Assembly: GCF_046025915.1 (NCBI RefSeq)
Contig: NZ_JAQQFR010000001.1
Coordinates: 1-64,000 of the forward strand
Origin: Herbaspirillum rhizosphaerae_A
GTDB lineage: Bacteria > Pseudomonadota > Gammaproteobacteria > Burkholderiales > Burkholderiaceae_D
DNA length: 64,000 bases
Reading direction: 5' to 3'
Part shown: piece after piece, positions 20,627-30,648 of the stretch
How the letters are laid out: every line of letters begins with the position of its first letter
How positions within the stretch are numbered: the first letter of the stretch is position 1
The notes under the pieces: generated by a model
What the model was told of the DNA's origin: nothing
Databases searched by the model: none
The model's input: the letters and a program-made list of their open reading frames with translations, nothing else
Program-made: the position numbers and the translations under genes

Positions 20627-21271
20627 TCAATTATGCTTGGCCGCATCGGCGGCGATATCCGTGATGATCTTCTTGTCTGCTTGCATCTCCGGCGCGACAA
20701 CCCCCATCGAGACGATGTACTTGAGCGCTTCGTCCACGCTCATGTCCAGCTCGACGGTATCGGCGCGCGGCACCATCAGGAAAAATCCTGAGGTCGGGTT
20801 CGGCGTGGTCGGCACGTACAGGCTGACGTAATCGCCTTGCAGGTGGTTCTTCACTTCGCCGCCGGGCACACCGGTCAGAAAAGCGATAGTCCACGAACCC
20901 TGGCGCGGATACTGCACCAGCACCGCCTTGCGAAACGCATTGCCGGACGACGAGAACAGCGTGTCGGATACTTGCTTGACGCTGGAGTAGATCGACTTGA
21001 CCACCGGAATACGGGTCAGCAAACCTTCCCACAACGACACCACCTGACGGCCGATGAAGTTGCGCGTGGCCAGCCCGGTAAAGAAGATGATCAGCAGCGT
21101 AAGGATGGTGCCGAGGCCGGGAATGCGGAAACCGACCAGTGCTTCAGGCCGCCAGCTTACCGGCAGCAGCAGCAGCGACTGGTCCATGGTGCTGATGATC
21201 AGATTTAGCACCCACACCGTGATTGCCAGCGGGACAAGGATCAGCAGACCGGTGATGAAGTATTTGCGCAT
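20627..21271 (-). CDS. DUF502 family membrane protein
   Basis: A 214-residue protein with two predicted transmembrane helices near the N-terminus (about residues 4-28 and 50-70) followed by a conserved soluble part (GLLTRIPVVKSIYSSVKQV; PTTPNPTSGFF). DUF502 has no established biochemical function. The start is taken at MRKYFITGLL. An in-frame TTG nine codons upstream overlaps the fmdB stop as TTGA and could be used by translational coupling. It sits between fmdB and aspS, as is common in betaproteobacteria. Confidence 0.87.
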   Translation of the reverse strand: MRKYFITGLLILVPLAITVWVLNLIISTMDQSLLLLPVSWRPEALVGFRIPGLGTILTLLIIFFTGLATRNFIGRQVVSLWEGLLTRIPVVKSIYSSVKQVSDTLFSSSGNAFRKAVLVQYPRQGSWTIAFLTGVPGGEVKNHLQGDYVSLYVPTTPNPTSGFFLMVPRADTVELDMSVDEALKYIVSMGVVAPEMQADKKIITDIAADAAKHN

Positions 21272-21294
21272 GGGATGGGTTTTCGCGGTTTTGC

Positions 21295-21669
21295 TCAAGA
21301 AGCGCTCGGCGTACTTGGAGTGCTGGGGGCACTCGGCGTACTCGAAGCAGCAGGAGCGGCGGCCGGTGCAGCAGTTGTGGAAGCAGCTGGCGCAGGAGTG
21401 CCGCCTGTGGCGTCAGAAGACGCAGGCGCTTCGCTTGCAGGCAAGGCCGTGCCGGTCGCGCCGGTACTGTTGGCGACACCGCTGCCATTGCCGCGGAAAT
21501 CGGTCACATACCAGCCCGCACCCTTGAGCTGGAAGCCGGCGGCGGTCAGTTGTTTCTTGAAGCTGTCCTTGTTACAGGACGGGCAAACGGTCAACGCGTC
21601 GTCAGACATCTTTTGCAGCACATCTTTGGCAAAACCACACGCTTCGCAGCGATACGCGTAAATCGGCAT
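21295..21669 (-). CDS. FmdB-family zinc ribbon protein
   Basis: 124 residues. A small zinc ribbon comes from C8, C11, C29 and C32 (MPIYAYRCEACG ... CPSC), the FmdB/CxxC regulatory-type domain of about 60 residues. It is followed by a low-complexity Ala/Ser/Thr/Pro tail of about 60 residues that is probably disordered. GGAG precedes the ATG. First gene of the fmdB-DUF502-aspS run. Function unknown. Confidence 0.9.
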   Translation of the reverse strand: MPIYAYRCEACGFAKDVLQKMSDDALTVCPSCNKDSFKKQLTAAGFQLKGAGWYVTDFRGNGSGVANSTGATGTALPASEAPASSDATGGTPAPAASTTAAPAAAPAASSTPSAPSTPSTPSAS

Positions 21670-21831
21670 AAATTACTCCGGCAAAAATCGTCCAAAACCC
21701 TGAATTATAAAGGTTTTTCAGGCATTTTTACGAGTCCGCCGCAAGTCAGGCCCGTCAAGGCCGGACAAGGAGCTCTGCAGGCATTCCAAAAAGCAACAAA
21801 TGCCATTGATTATTGTGAAATGAGGAAAAAA

Positions 21832-23217
21832 CTAGGCTTCGCTGCGGGATTGTTCCAGAGTCTGCAAGAAACTGCGGCACCACCAGTGCACATCGAACTC
21901 ACGAATCCGTGCCAGCAAGGCAGCATGGCGCTCCTTGCGCTCCTCCAGCGGCATCTGCAAGGCGTGCTGGATCGCCTGTGCCGTACCGTGCGTATCGTAG
22001 GGATTGACCAGCAAGGCTTCTTTCATCTGCTCGGCGGCGCCGGCAAAACGCGACAGCACCAGCACGCCGGGATCCTCCTCGTCCTGAGCGGCGACGAATT
22101 CCTTGGCGACCAGATTCATGCCGTCGCGCAGCGGCGTCACCAGCGCTACCGCGCAGGCACGGTACAAACCCGGCAGGCGTTTGCGCGCGACGGTGCGGTG
22201 CATGTAACGAATCGGCATCCACTCGAAATCACCGTAATCGCCGTTGATGGAGCCGCACAGGCTTTCCAGTTCGCGCTGGATGTCGGCGTAGGCGTCGACG
22301 TCTTCACGGCTCGGCGAGGCCACTTGCAGCAGCGTTGCGCTGTGACGGTTTTCCGGATACTGCTGCAGCAACTCGCGGAAGGCGCGGATGCGATGCGGCA
22401 ACCCCTTGGAGTAATCGAGCCGGTCGACGCCGATCAGCAAGCGTCGCCGCGAGTATTCCTTGCGCGTGGTCTCGAAGGTTTCGCGTGCTTCGCGGGCACA
22501 GCCGAGACGTTGAAAGTCCTCGACATCGATCCCGATCGGGAAAGCCTTGGCCTGCACCGTACTGTTGAAGGCGCGGAACTGGCTGACCCCGACGGTCTCA
22601 GCGGTGGCTTCGGCTTTGACGTAGTGTGAAAAGTGCAGCAGATCGGCCTCGGTCTGAAAGCCGACCAGATCGTAAGCAAACAAGGCGCGCATCAGCCATT
22701 CATGCGAAGGAATCGCTGCCAAGATTTGTTGCGGCGGCAGCGGAATGTGGAGGAAGAAGCCGATGCGGTTGCCGCAACCCATGGCGCGCAATTCTGCCGC
22801 CAGCGGAATCAGGTGATAGTCGTGAATCCAGATCAGGTCGTCGGGCTTGAGCAAGGCCATCAGCTTGCGCGCGAACAATTGGTTGACCCGACGATAGCCG
22901 CCCAGATGACCGGATTCGAAATGCGCCAGATCGAGCCGGTAATGGAACACCGGCCACAACACGCCGTTGGCATAGCCGCGGTAGTAAGCATCGTGATCTT
23001 CGGCGCACAAATCGAGTTCGGCCAGCGTGACGGAACCGGCCTGGCTGACATGCAAGGCGCCTTCACCAGGCGTGCCGTCTTCGACAACCTTGCCGCTCCA
23101 GCCGAACCAGACGCCACCGGTACGTTTGAGGGTTTCGCCCAGTGCCACCGCCAGTCCCCCGGCCGCCGGCTTGCGCGGATCAGCGAGACGATTTGAAACT
23201 ACGACGAGGCGGGACAT
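21832..23217 (-). CDS. otsA: Trehalose-6-phosphate synthase (GT20)
   Basis: A 461-residue enzyme joining UDP-glucose and glucose-6-phosphate. Family blocks in order: SNRLADPRKPAAGGLAVAL, WFGWSGKV, WPVFHYRLD, WIHDYHLIPLA, FFLHIPLP, VDRLDYSKGLP and SRFAGAAEQM near the C-terminus. An AAAGGAG site precedes the ATG. It is the last gene of otsB-GH15-otsA, 75 bp after GH15. The product trehalose is an osmolyte and stress protectant. Confidence 0.96.
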   Translation of the reverse strand: MSRLVVVSNRLADPRKPAAGGLAVALGETLKRTGGVWFGWSGKVVEDGTPGEGALHVSQAGSVTLAELDLCAEDHDAYYRGYANGVLWPVFHYRLDLAHFESGHLGGYRRVNQLFARKLMALLKPDDLIWIHDYHLIPLAAELRAMGCGNRIGFFLHIPLPPQQILAAIPSHEWLMRALFAYDLVGFQTEADLLHFSHYVKAEATAETVGVSQFRAFNSTVQAKAFPIGIDVEDFQRLGCAREARETFETTRKEYSRRRLLIGVDRLDYSKGLPHRIRAFRELLQQYPENRHSATLLQVASPSREDVDAYADIQRELESLCGSINGDYGDFEWMPIRYMHRTVARKRLPGLYRACAVALVTPLRDGMNLVAKEFVAAQDEEDPGVLVLSRFAGAAEQMKEALLVNPYDTHGTAQAIQHALQMPLEERKERHAALLARIREFDVHWWCRSFLQTLEQSRSEA

Positions 23218-23292
23218 GGTGGAACTCCTTTTTTGTTGTGTTGGACGGATAGAAACGAAGACGGCGGGAATATATGCATAGGCAAACGCGCG

Positions 23293-25164
23293 TCAGATCA
23301 CGCTCTCCCACGATGCTGACAAGCGCATCGCGCAATTGATGATCCCGACCATCGAATAAGTCTGCGGGAAATTGCCCCACATCTGGCCGGTGACCGGATG
23401 CGTGTCTTCGGACAACAGGCCAACATGATTGCGTGCGGCCAGCATGGCCTCGAAAATTTCACGCGCCTGCTCCTTGCGGCCGATGCGAGCCAGTGCATCG
23501 ATGCGCCAGAAGGTGCAGATGTTGAAGGCGGTTTCGGGACGACCGAAATCATCCGGCGCTTCGTAACGGCGCATGTAAGGGCCGTCGCACAGATATTTTT
23601 CCAGCGCGTCGACAGTCGCGATAAAGCGCTTGTCGGTCGGCGAAATCAGGCCGACCTCCACCATCAGCAAGACGCTGGCGTCGAGGTCACGGCCACCGAA
23701 GCTTTCGGCATAGGTCTGACGTTCTTCATTCCAGGCTTCGGTCAGGATGCGCTTGCCGATCATGTCGGCACGCTCGATCCAGTAGGTGGCGCGATCAGTC
23801 AACTCCAGCCGTACGGCGATTTTGGCGAGCCGGTCGCAGGCCGCCCAGCTCATCAGCGCCGACGAAGTATGAATGCGCGAGCGCGTGCGCAACTCCCACA
23901 TACCGGCGTCGGGGCGGTCGTACATTTCAAAGGCGCGCTCGCCGACGGCTTCCAGATGTTTGAACTGTTCAATGCCGGCGCGGTGATGCAGACGAACATC
24001 GTGGAAAGCCTGCGCGGCCCCGAGGATGATGTTGCCGTAGACGTCATGCTGGAAATGCTCGTAGGCCTGATTGCCGACGCGCACCGGCGCATGATGGCGA
24101 TAGCCGGGCAAGTGATCGAGGATCTGTTCCGGCAAGGCTTCTTCGAGACCGATGCCGTACAGTGGCTGCACATGGCCGCCGGCCGAGCGCACCACGACAT
24201 TGGTGAGCCAGCGCAGATAGTCTTCCATGGTGCCAAGTTCTGAGATGCTGTTCAGCGCACGCACCACGAAGAAGGCGTCGCGCAGCCAGCAATACCGATA
24301 ATCCCAGTTACGCGCGCTGCCCGGCGCTTCCGGCACGCTGGTGGTCATGGCGGCGATGATCGCGCCGGTATCTTCGTACACCGACATCTTGAGCGTGATG
24401 GCGGCGCGGATGACGGCGGCTTGCCACTCCAGCGGTGTGGCGAGACTGCGGCTCCAGTTGCGCCAGTAGGTGACGGTTTCCTGTTCAAAGCTGCGTGCGG
24501 TGTCGCCGATACCACCGGTCAGCGTTTCATCGGGACCGAGCAAGAAGTTGAACGGGCGGCTGATGACGAAAGCGGTTTCATCGAGCAGATAACTGATGGG
24601 TGCGTCGGTGTTGAGGCGCAGGATCATTTCCGAACCGACGTAGCGCACGTGATTGCTGCCGCGCGTAATTTCCGGCACCTCACGTCCCCAGTCAAAACGC
24701 GGACGCAGCAGCACGCGCAGGCGCGGCGCGCCGTTCAGCGGCAGCACGCGGCGCACCAGTGTCTGCGGCCGGAAGAAGCGGCCCCGGCTCGGAAAACGCG
24801 GAGCAAAGTCGGTGATCTCGACGCCCTGCCCCAGCGTGTCGTAGAGACGCGTTTTCAGCACGGCCGTATTCGGCTCGTACCACTGCTCGCTGTGGGAAAA
24901 ATTCTCCAGCTCGAAACTCCACAAGCTGCCATTCTCACCAGGATCAAGCAAGGCATTGAAGACCGGATCGCCGTCGAATCGCGGCAGACAACACCAGACG
25001 ACACGACCGAGCTTGTCGATCAGCGCGCTGTAAGAACAGTTACCGATGACGCCGAGATCGAGGGATGAAGTGGAAGGCCGGTCGCCGTCGTTGCTGACGC
25101 CGGTCGAGGTGTCGTTACTGGGAGTGTCGATGGATGACGGTGATGATGTGGATGACATGCTCAT
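23293..25164 (-). CDS. Glycoside hydrolase family 15 protein (glucoamylase/trehalase-like)
   Basis: A 623-residue protein. An N-terminal beta-sandwich (DLGVIGNCSYSALIDKLGRVV onwards) is followed by an (alpha/alpha)6 barrel. The barrel shows WDYRYCWLRDAFF, WELRTRSRIHTSSALMSW (general acid Glu region) and RPETAFNICTFWRIDALAR (second catalytic Glu region). It has no signal peptide, so it is probably cytoplasmic. Placed between otsB and otsA, it could be a trehalase (some mycobacterial GH15 enzymes are) or an alpha-glucosidase; sequence alone does not decide. The first 35 residues are Ser/Thr/Asp-rich and variable. Confidence 0.9.
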   Translation of the reverse strand: MSMSSTSSPSSIDTPSNDTSTGVSNDGDRPSTSSLDLGVIGNCSYSALIDKLGRVVWCCLPRFDGDPVFNALLDPGENGSLWSFELENFSHSEQWYEPNTAVLKTRLYDTLGQGVEITDFAPRFPSRGRFFRPQTLVRRVLPLNGAPRLRVLLRPRFDWGREVPEITRGSNHVRYVGSEMILRLNTDAPISYLLDETAFVISRPFNFLLGPDETLTGGIGDTARSFEQETVTYWRNWSRSLATPLEWQAAVIRAAITLKMSVYEDTGAIIAAMTTSVPEAPGSARNWDYRYCWLRDAFFVVRALNSISELGTMEDYLRWLTNVVVRSAGGHVQPLYGIGLEEALPEQILDHLPGYRHHAPVRVGNQAYEHFQHDVYGNIILGAAQAFHDVRLHHRAGIEQFKHLEAVGERAFEMYDRPDAGMWELRTRSRIHTSSALMSWAACDRLAKIAVRLELTDRATYWIERADMIGKRILTEAWNEERQTYAESFGGRDLDASVLLMVEVGLISPTDKRFIATVDALEKYLCDGPYMRRYEAPDDFGRPETAFNICTFWRIDALARIGRKEQAREIFEAMLAARNHVGLLSEDTHPVTGQMWGNFPQTYSMVGIINCAMRLSASWESVI

Positions 25165-25289
25165 GCGGCCTTTCCTCTCTTTACTCTTTTTGTTGTTGCC
25201 CGGATGTCATGACCGGCGTGCTTGACTGCGCGGCGCCAGCTAGCTGATTCGACTTCGGGTGCGCGAAAAAATGTTCCTGTTAACAATGC

Positions 25290-26036
25290 CTAAGAACGCC
25301 GGTCGACAGCTTTCAGCGCCTGCTCCAGCCATTGATGCAGAGCGGCCGGGTTATCCAGCCGCATGTTCGCCTTGCTCGGCCCTTCGCCGATCTTGATGCC
25401 GAAGCCGCCGCCGTGCGACTGTACCCAGTCGAAGCCTGCCTCATCGGTCACGTCGTCGCCGACGAATACCGGACGGCGTCCGGCAAACGGTGCTTCACGC
25501 ATGAAGGACGCAATGGCATCCCCCTTGTCGGCCAGCGCCGCTTTGGCTTCCACCACCATCTTGCCGCGCAGGACGGTAAAACCGGGCACGCGCGAGACGG
25601 CGTGATTCATGGCTTCGATACAGGTCTCTTCCAGATGCGGTGCCTTGCGATAGTGCAGCGCCAACGCGCCGCGCTTGGGTTCCAGCAACAGCCCGGGATG
25701 GCGCGCCACCAGCGGTGCCAGACGTTCCATCAGGCGAGCCGTGTCGGGCGCAGACAGTTGAATCAAGCGTCCCGATGCGTCGCGCCTTTCCAGCCCGTGC
25801 ACCCCAGCAGCAGGCAGGTGGAGTGGCGCCAGATAATGGTCGAGCTGCACCACCGGACGACCGCTGACCACTGCCAACGCGCCATGCGAGAGTTCTTGGA
25901 GCCGCTGCAACATTTCGATCAGATCCGGAGCAGGCACCACGCTGTCGGGCTCGGGAGCCAGGTTCACGAGGGTGCCGTCGAAGTCGAGAAACAATGCATC
26001 CGCGGCAAAGTCGTATTCATGAATTTGCAAAGACAT
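25290..26036 (-). CDS. otsB: Trehalose-6-phosphate phosphatase
   Basis: A 248-residue HAD-family phosphatase removing phosphate from trehalose-6-phosphate. The nucleophile motif is LDFDGT (D18, D20), SGRP is motif II, and GDDVTDE (from about G193) supplies the Mg-binding acidic residues. It is the first gene of the trehalose operon. No clear Shine-Dalgarno is seen before the ATG. Confidence 0.95.
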   Translation of the reverse strand: MSLQIHEYDFAADALFLDFDGTLVNLAPEPDSVVPAPDLIEMLQRLQELSHGALAVVSGRPVVQLDHYLAPLHLPAAGVHGLERRDASGRLIQLSAPDTARLMERLAPLVARHPGLLLEPKRGALALHYRKAPHLEETCIEAMNHAVSRVPGFTVLRGKMVVEAKAALADKGDAIASFMREAPFAGRRPVFVGDDVTDEAGFDWVQSHGGGFGIKIGEGPSKANMRLDNPAALHQWLEQALKAVDRRS

Positions 26037-26437
26037 GCTTTATGAGGTCGATTTAATACCGATTAGTTCCAATTGGTTTTTCGACAATAAAGTCGTCTTT
26101 GAGCGACAACTTTCCCTGAGAAAACGCAAATGAAAAACGCGAGGCGGCCGGAGCGAAAAGACCGGATGGATGCTGCTGAAAGAAGGGAAATACTGAAGAG
26201 CCGGGCCGCTCGGCGATTCGCCTGGTCATGCAAAAAATGCGAATCACCCGAGGGTGAGGAAGAGGATGTAATCAGTTGTGCACGAGCGACTCAGGTTTGT
26301 CTATCGGCGTTGCGTGAAGTGACTTATGAGTGAGTGTCTTACACCACTGACAAGCTTTTTTCACTGCTTGCATTGCTAGATTGCTTGCCTGATTAGCGCG
26401 TTCTATTGCTGACACTAACCAGGCAAGCAGGATCAAC
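26037..26437. other. Intergenic region symporter / otsB
   Basis: 401 bp without a credible gene. It holds the trehalose operon's promoter region; the best -10-like box, TATTAA, is near 26053-26058, with a CCAATTGG palindrome just upstream of it. The hairpin at 26382-26429 belongs to the symporter transcript. Two short reading frames here have no ribosome site and no recognisable sequence. Confidence 0.5.
26382..26429 (-). terminator. Long hairpin after the symporter gene
   Basis: A 15-bp stem (TGCTTGCCTGATTAG / CTAACCAGGCAAGCA). The single A/C mismatch becomes a G-U pair in the minus-strand transcript, so the structure is better formed in that RNA. There is no immediate T-run. Confidence 0.55.
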
Positions 26438-27901
26438 TTAGCTGCTCTGACCGTCGGTGCTCAATGCAGCTTGCGCCGGTACCTGAGGAATTGGCGCCAC
26501 CAGTTGCGGCATCAGCGAACCAACCACCATGCCGCCGATGCTCATGAGCAAACCGACCAGCTGCGGCGGCCACATGCCTTCCGGCGCGGCGTATTCCAGC
26601 GTGATCCATGAGACCAGACCGAGGATCATCGCGGCCAACGCACCCTGACGCGTCGCGCGCTTCCAGTAGACGCCGAACGCCAGCGGCGTAAAGGCAGCAA
26701 CCAGCGTCACCTTATAGGCGTTTTCGACCATCTGATAAATGCTGGACTGGCTGTTCAAGGCCAGCGAGGTCACGGCGATGGTGAAGATCAGCACCACCAC
26801 GCGCATGGAGAACAGGAATTCCTTGTCGCTCTTCCATGGACGGATTTCCTTGATCACGTTTTCGGTGAAGGTTACCGACGGCGCCAGCAAGGTCGCGCTG
26901 GCACAGCTCTTGATCGCCGACAGCAACGCACCGAAGAACATGACCTGCGCAAACACCGGCATCTTTTCCATGATCAGCGTCGGCAGCACCAGTTGCGAAT
27001 CGGTTTCCAGCAGACGGGCAACCATGGCGGGATCAATCAGCGTCGCCGAGTACGCCAGGAAAATCGGGATGAACACAAACATGAAATAGATCACACCGCC
27101 GAGAATAGAGGCATTACGCGCGATCTTTTCATTCTTCGACGACATCACACGCTGGAACACGTCCTGTTGCGGAATCGAGCCGAGCATCATAGTTATCCAG
27201 GCGGCAAAGAACCACAGCACCTCCTTGGGCGTGGGGGAAGGCCAGAAGTTGAATTTGCCGGCATCCGCCGCATGCTGGATCACGACCGCCGGTCCACCGA
27301 CCATGCCGGAGACTTCCCAACCGATATACAGCATGCCGACCACGACGATGATCATTTGCAGGAAGTCGGTGATCGCCACCGCCCACATGCCGCCCATGAG
27401 CGTATAGATCAGCACGCTGGCTGCGCCGATGATCATGCCCCAGTGCATCGGGATGTAGCCGCCCGAGACCACACTGAACACCAGGCCCAGCGCCTTGATC
27501 TGCGCCGCCACCCAGCCGAGGTAAGAGATTACGATGCAGATCGTCACCAGCATTTCTGCGGCGCGGCCAAAACGCTTCTTATAGTAGTCGCCGATGGTCA
27601 GCAGATTCATGCGGTACAGCGGCTTGGCGAAGAACACGCCGACCAGGATCAGACACAGTGAGGAGCCGAAGGGGTCGGCAACGATACCGCCGAGACCTTC
27701 TTTGAGGAAAGTCGACGAGACGCCCAGCACCGCTTCCGAACCGAACCAGGTCGCGAACACTGTCGCCGTTACCACCGACATCGGCAGCGAACGGCCGGCC
27801 ACGGCGAAGTCCTTGCCGCTCTTGACGAACTTGGTTGCGTAAAGGCCGATACCAACTGAAATCACCCAATAAAGTATGACGAACCAGATCAGGGCATTCA
27901 T
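26438..27901 (-). CDS. Sodium:solute symporter family protein
   Basis: A 487-residue polytopic protein of the SSS family (about 13 membrane helices). It has the N-terminal FAVAGRSLPMSVVTATVFAT and WFGSEAVLGVSSTF segments near the sodium site, and GLVFSVVSGGYIPMHWGM in the middle. AAGGAAAT precedes the ATG. Substrate unknown: proline, sialic acid, pantothenate and short-chain acid carriers share this fold. It lies alone between the trehalose operon and the zinc-ribbon operon. Confidence 0.9.
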   Translation of the reverse strand: MNALIWFVILYWVISVGIGLYATKFVKSGKDFAVAGRSLPMSVVTATVFATWFGSEAVLGVSSTFLKEGLGGIVADPFGSSLCLILVGVFFAKPLYRMNLLTIGDYYKKRFGRAAEMLVTICIVISYLGWVAAQIKALGLVFSVVSGGYIPMHWGMIIGAASVLIYTLMGGMWAVAITDFLQMIIVVVGMLYIGWEVSGMVGGPAVVIQHAADAGKFNFWPSPTPKEVLWFFAAWITMMLGSIPQQDVFQRVMSSKNEKIARNASILGGVIYFMFVFIPIFLAYSATLIDPAMVARLLETDSQLVLPTLIMEKMPVFAQVMFFGALLSAIKSCASATLLAPSVTFTENVIKEIRPWKSDKEFLFSMRVVVLIFTIAVTSLALNSQSSIYQMVENAYKVTLVAAFTPLAFGVYWKRATRQGALAAMILGLVSWITLEYAAPEGMWPPQLVGLLMSIGGMVVGSLMPQLVAPIPQVPAQAALSTDGQSS

Positions 27902-28190
27902 GCAATTTCCTTACGCAAAAGGGCTTTGAAAAAGGCCCGGAAAGTGGGAGGGCTAGTGGGCGAAAACGCGCATTATAACGGCAGGAAGCCGTATCGGGAG
28001 CGTCTTCTGATGTGGATGCAAATTCCGCACCCGCCTGCCTTCCCTGCCCTGCTCTATCCTCCCCCGTTACGCGTGCGTCAGGAAGGCCGCGCCGCTTTAC
28101 AGCATGTGGTACGGCCGATCCGACGAAGGAATAGTTTGACGAATAGCTGACAAATCGATGAATCGATGGCCAGGTGATTTGACATCAGGG

Positions 28191-29342
28191 TTAGTTAACC
28201 CTAAGCAACTTCATCTTGATCAGACCCATGTCGATGACTGCAGTGTCTTTGTCAAGCATGGTGACGATCAGGCCTTGGGTGCCACCGCCCTCTTCCGGCC
28301 AGATTTTGACGGTGTTGCCGTCGCTCTCAAAGCGCGCCTTGATGACCGTGCCGCCCTCGATCATCTGATCACTGGTGAACTCGAAATTGACCATGCCGCT
28401 TTGCTCGCGCCATTTGCCCACTAGCGGATGGCCACCGAAAGAGAACCAGCGCTTGATCTTGCTGAAGATGCCGCCGCTGGACGATGCTGCCGCATCCCGG
28501 CCGAGGCGTGAGCTCTCGCTGCCGAACGGATTAAAGCCATTGCTGAACTCTGTACGCCTGAGCAGGGACGCATCCTGACTAACCTTCCATTTGCCGTCGA
28601 CTAGCGTCACCGGCATGTTCAACTGCATGCTTGTCTTGCTGGTCTTTTGCAGGATCTCGTCACGCTGAGACGACTGTTTCAGCCAGGGCGCTTCGTCCTT
28701 GATCTCCAGCTGGGCGCGCGCTATGGCGACGCTACGCTCGCCGTTCTTCTGCACCTGATCAAAACCGGAAACCGTCGTCACCTGCACACTGTTGCCCAGA
28801 CAAAGACGATTATTTCTGATCCAAGGTTTTCCCGCTTCGGTGAGTGCATAGACATACTGGTTCTGCACGAAAAATCCGGTAGTGCTGCGCACCACTTGGG
28901 CCGGTGCATACACACCGCTTTCAGCCAGCGCATCCATCCATTTTTTGGTGAAAGCGTCATATTCAGCCACCCGGATCGAGTCACCCTGATAGCGCATGTT
29001 AGTGACACAGAGCAGGTTCTCACGTGCGCCCGCGTTGTCGGCCAGATAGCCCTCCATGGCACGTTTGAAACTGGCTTCGGAAGGGGATTCCGGCGCCAGC
29101 CATACCGCCAGTCCACCACCAGCAACCAACAAAACTGCGACGATGCCGGCACCGATTGCCAGCTTGCGCCTGGTCAATCCAGGCGGCACGACGGCCGCAT
29201 GAAATTCTTCCTGAGCAGCAAGCGTCACAGGAGCGCCTGCGGGCGTCGCGAACACTGCTGCCTTCAGCGGCGTTCCGCATTCTTCGCAGAACCGGGCGGT
29301 GTCCAGATTGGAAACACCGCATTGCGTACAAAAGCGCGCCAT
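28191..29342 (-). CDS. Zinc-ribbon membrane protein (third gene of unrecognised operon)
   Basis: 383 residues. An N-terminal zinc ribbon (C5, C8, C19, C22), a linker and one transmembrane helix (about 60-82) are followed by about 300 residues predicted outside the cytoplasm. The outer part has two regions: about 90-270 helical, and about 310-383 a small beta-type domain beginning PLVGKWREQSG, resembling a lipocalin-like "wrinkled sheet". AGAGGA precedes the ATG, 10 bp after the previous gene. I do not recognise a named family. Topology places the ribbon in the cytoplasm and the large domain in the periplasm. Confidence 0.8.
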   Translation of the reverse strand: MARFCTQCGVSNLDTARFCEECGTPLKAAVFATPAGAPVTLAAQEEFHAAVVPPGLTRRKLAIGAGIVAVLLVAGGGLAVWLAPESPSEASFKRAMEGYLADNAGARENLLCVTNMRYQGDSIRVAEYDAFTKKWMDALAESGVYAPAQVVRSTTGFFVQNQYVYALTEAGKPWIRNNRLCLGNSVQVTTVSGFDQVQKNGERSVAIARAQLEIKDEAPWLKQSSQRDEILQKTSKTSMQLNMPVTLVDGKWKVSQDASLLRRTEFSNGFNPFGSESSRLGRDAAASSSGGIFSKIKRWFSFGGHPLVGKWREQSGMVNFEFTSDQMIEGGTVIKARFESDGNTVKIWPEEGGGTQGLIVTMLDKDTAVIDMGLIKMKLLRVN

Positions 29343-29352
29343 GTCTGTCCTC

Positions 29353-30522
29353 TTATTTCAGCTTGTTGCCGCAATTGCCGCAGAACACGTCATCGGACGA
29401 AATTCCTGCGTGGCATACAGGGCAAGCAGGTGCAGACGGTGCAACCACAGCAGGAGCCTGCGTATCAATGACGGCTCCGGCAGTAGCCGCCACAGGATTC
29501 GCACCTGCTTTCTGTTTCTGCTGGGCCGCCAGATCGCGGGCGCGTTCGCGCGCTTCTTCTGCTTTCTTGCGTACCGAATCCAGTTTGCTGTTGAGCTGCT
29601 CTTCCGCCTTGGAGAAATCCAGATCGCGCGTGCTGTTGAGATAGATCAGACAGATACCTTTGCTCCAGATAAGGCTTGGAATCAACGCACCAACGGCGAA
29701 CAGCAATCCGCCGCCGACCATACCGGCCATCATGTGACCATTGCCACCCATGCCGCCAAAACCGAAGCCCGACGCCAGACCCAATAAACCACCGCCGCCA
29801 AAACCGATGATGCCGAGCGACATGCTGGAGGTGATCGCCGATCCGGACACGATCACCATCGTAATGATGAAGGCGACGAAACCGGTAATGAGCATCAGGA
29901 TGAACTCAGACAACAGCACCATGATCAATTGCTTGCGCACCACCATGTTGAGCTGCGCGATCACCTGGAAAACGCTGCTGCCGCTCCAGACCGCTGGCGC
30001 CGCTAACGGCAGCATGACGAAATACAGGGCGAACACAAGAATCCCGAGCACCACCGCCGAGACCGGGAATACGAAGGTGTACAACAACGGACCCAGCACA
30101 GGAATCTTGCAGATCGCCAGTGCAATCGCGACGACTACAATCACTGCCAGCACGATCAGGATCTGGAGAAAAACCACCGCCAGCAAACGATGGCTAGTGT
30201 AGAGCGACAGCAAAACCGCATCGATGATGCTGTGGCTGTCCGGATGCCCTTGCGCGTCGTTCATCAACAGGATGCCCACGCCGTTGCTGCCGTAGAAAAG
30301 TACGATGATGCTCAGAAGTGTGGCTAGGAAAAACAGAAAATAGATGCCGGTGACGCTGGCAAGATAGGCGAACAGACCACCCGTCAGGACCGCTGTCACA
30401 AACGTCAGTCCGAGCAGTGTGAGCGCGCGAAAGTTCTTGAACGCAGACGCTGCCTGCAGCAGCGATTCGATTGTTGACATCAGCGGTGCCGATGCCTTTG
30501 CGGCAGTTGTTGTATCGGTCAT
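29353..30522 (-). CDS. Polytopic membrane protein with C-terminal zinc ribbon
   Basis: 389 residues. Five or six transmembrane helices lie between about 35 and 230. A Gly-rich hydrophobic stretch (about 235-280, GFGGGGLLGLASGFGFGGMGG) and a charged helix (about 300-340) follow. A C-terminal zinc ribbon uses C367, C370, C381 and C384. The Gly/Met-rich segment is unusual for a membrane protein. AAGGGGA ribosome site. Same strand as both neighbours, 10 bp before the next gene. Function unknown. Confidence 0.8.
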   Translation of the reverse strand: MTDTTTAAKASAPLMSTIESLLQAASAFKNFRALTLLGLTFVTAVLTGGLFAYLASVTGIYFLFFLATLLSIIVLFYGSNGVGILLMNDAQGHPDSHSIIDAVLLSLYTSHRLLAVVFLQILIVLAVIVVVAIALAICKIPVLGPLLYTFVFPVSAVVLGILVFALYFVMLPLAAPAVWSGSSVFQVIAQLNMVVRKQLIMVLLSEFILMLITGFVAFIITMVIVSGSAITSSMSLGIIGFGGGGLLGLASGFGFGGMGGNGHMMAGMVGGGLLFAVGALIPSLIWSKGICLIYLNSTRDLDFSKAEEQLNSKLDSVRKKAEEARERARDLAAQQKQKAGANPVAATAGAVIDTQAPAVVAPSAPACPVCHAGISSDDVFCGNCGNKLK

Positions 30523-30648
30523 GCGATTTCCCCTTGTTGATTTGATTTGCAGCGTGCGTGAAGCCCTGATGACAAGGCTTCCCGACGGCTTCCCTCAGAT
30601 GGCGTCCGGATGGCGGTGATGAGCGACCGGATCGTAGTGAAGAGGCGC

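Noticed and set aside
26053..26333. Short open frames between otsB and the symporter
   Set aside because: No ribosome site, low-complexity Arg/Glu composition, no homologous feature.
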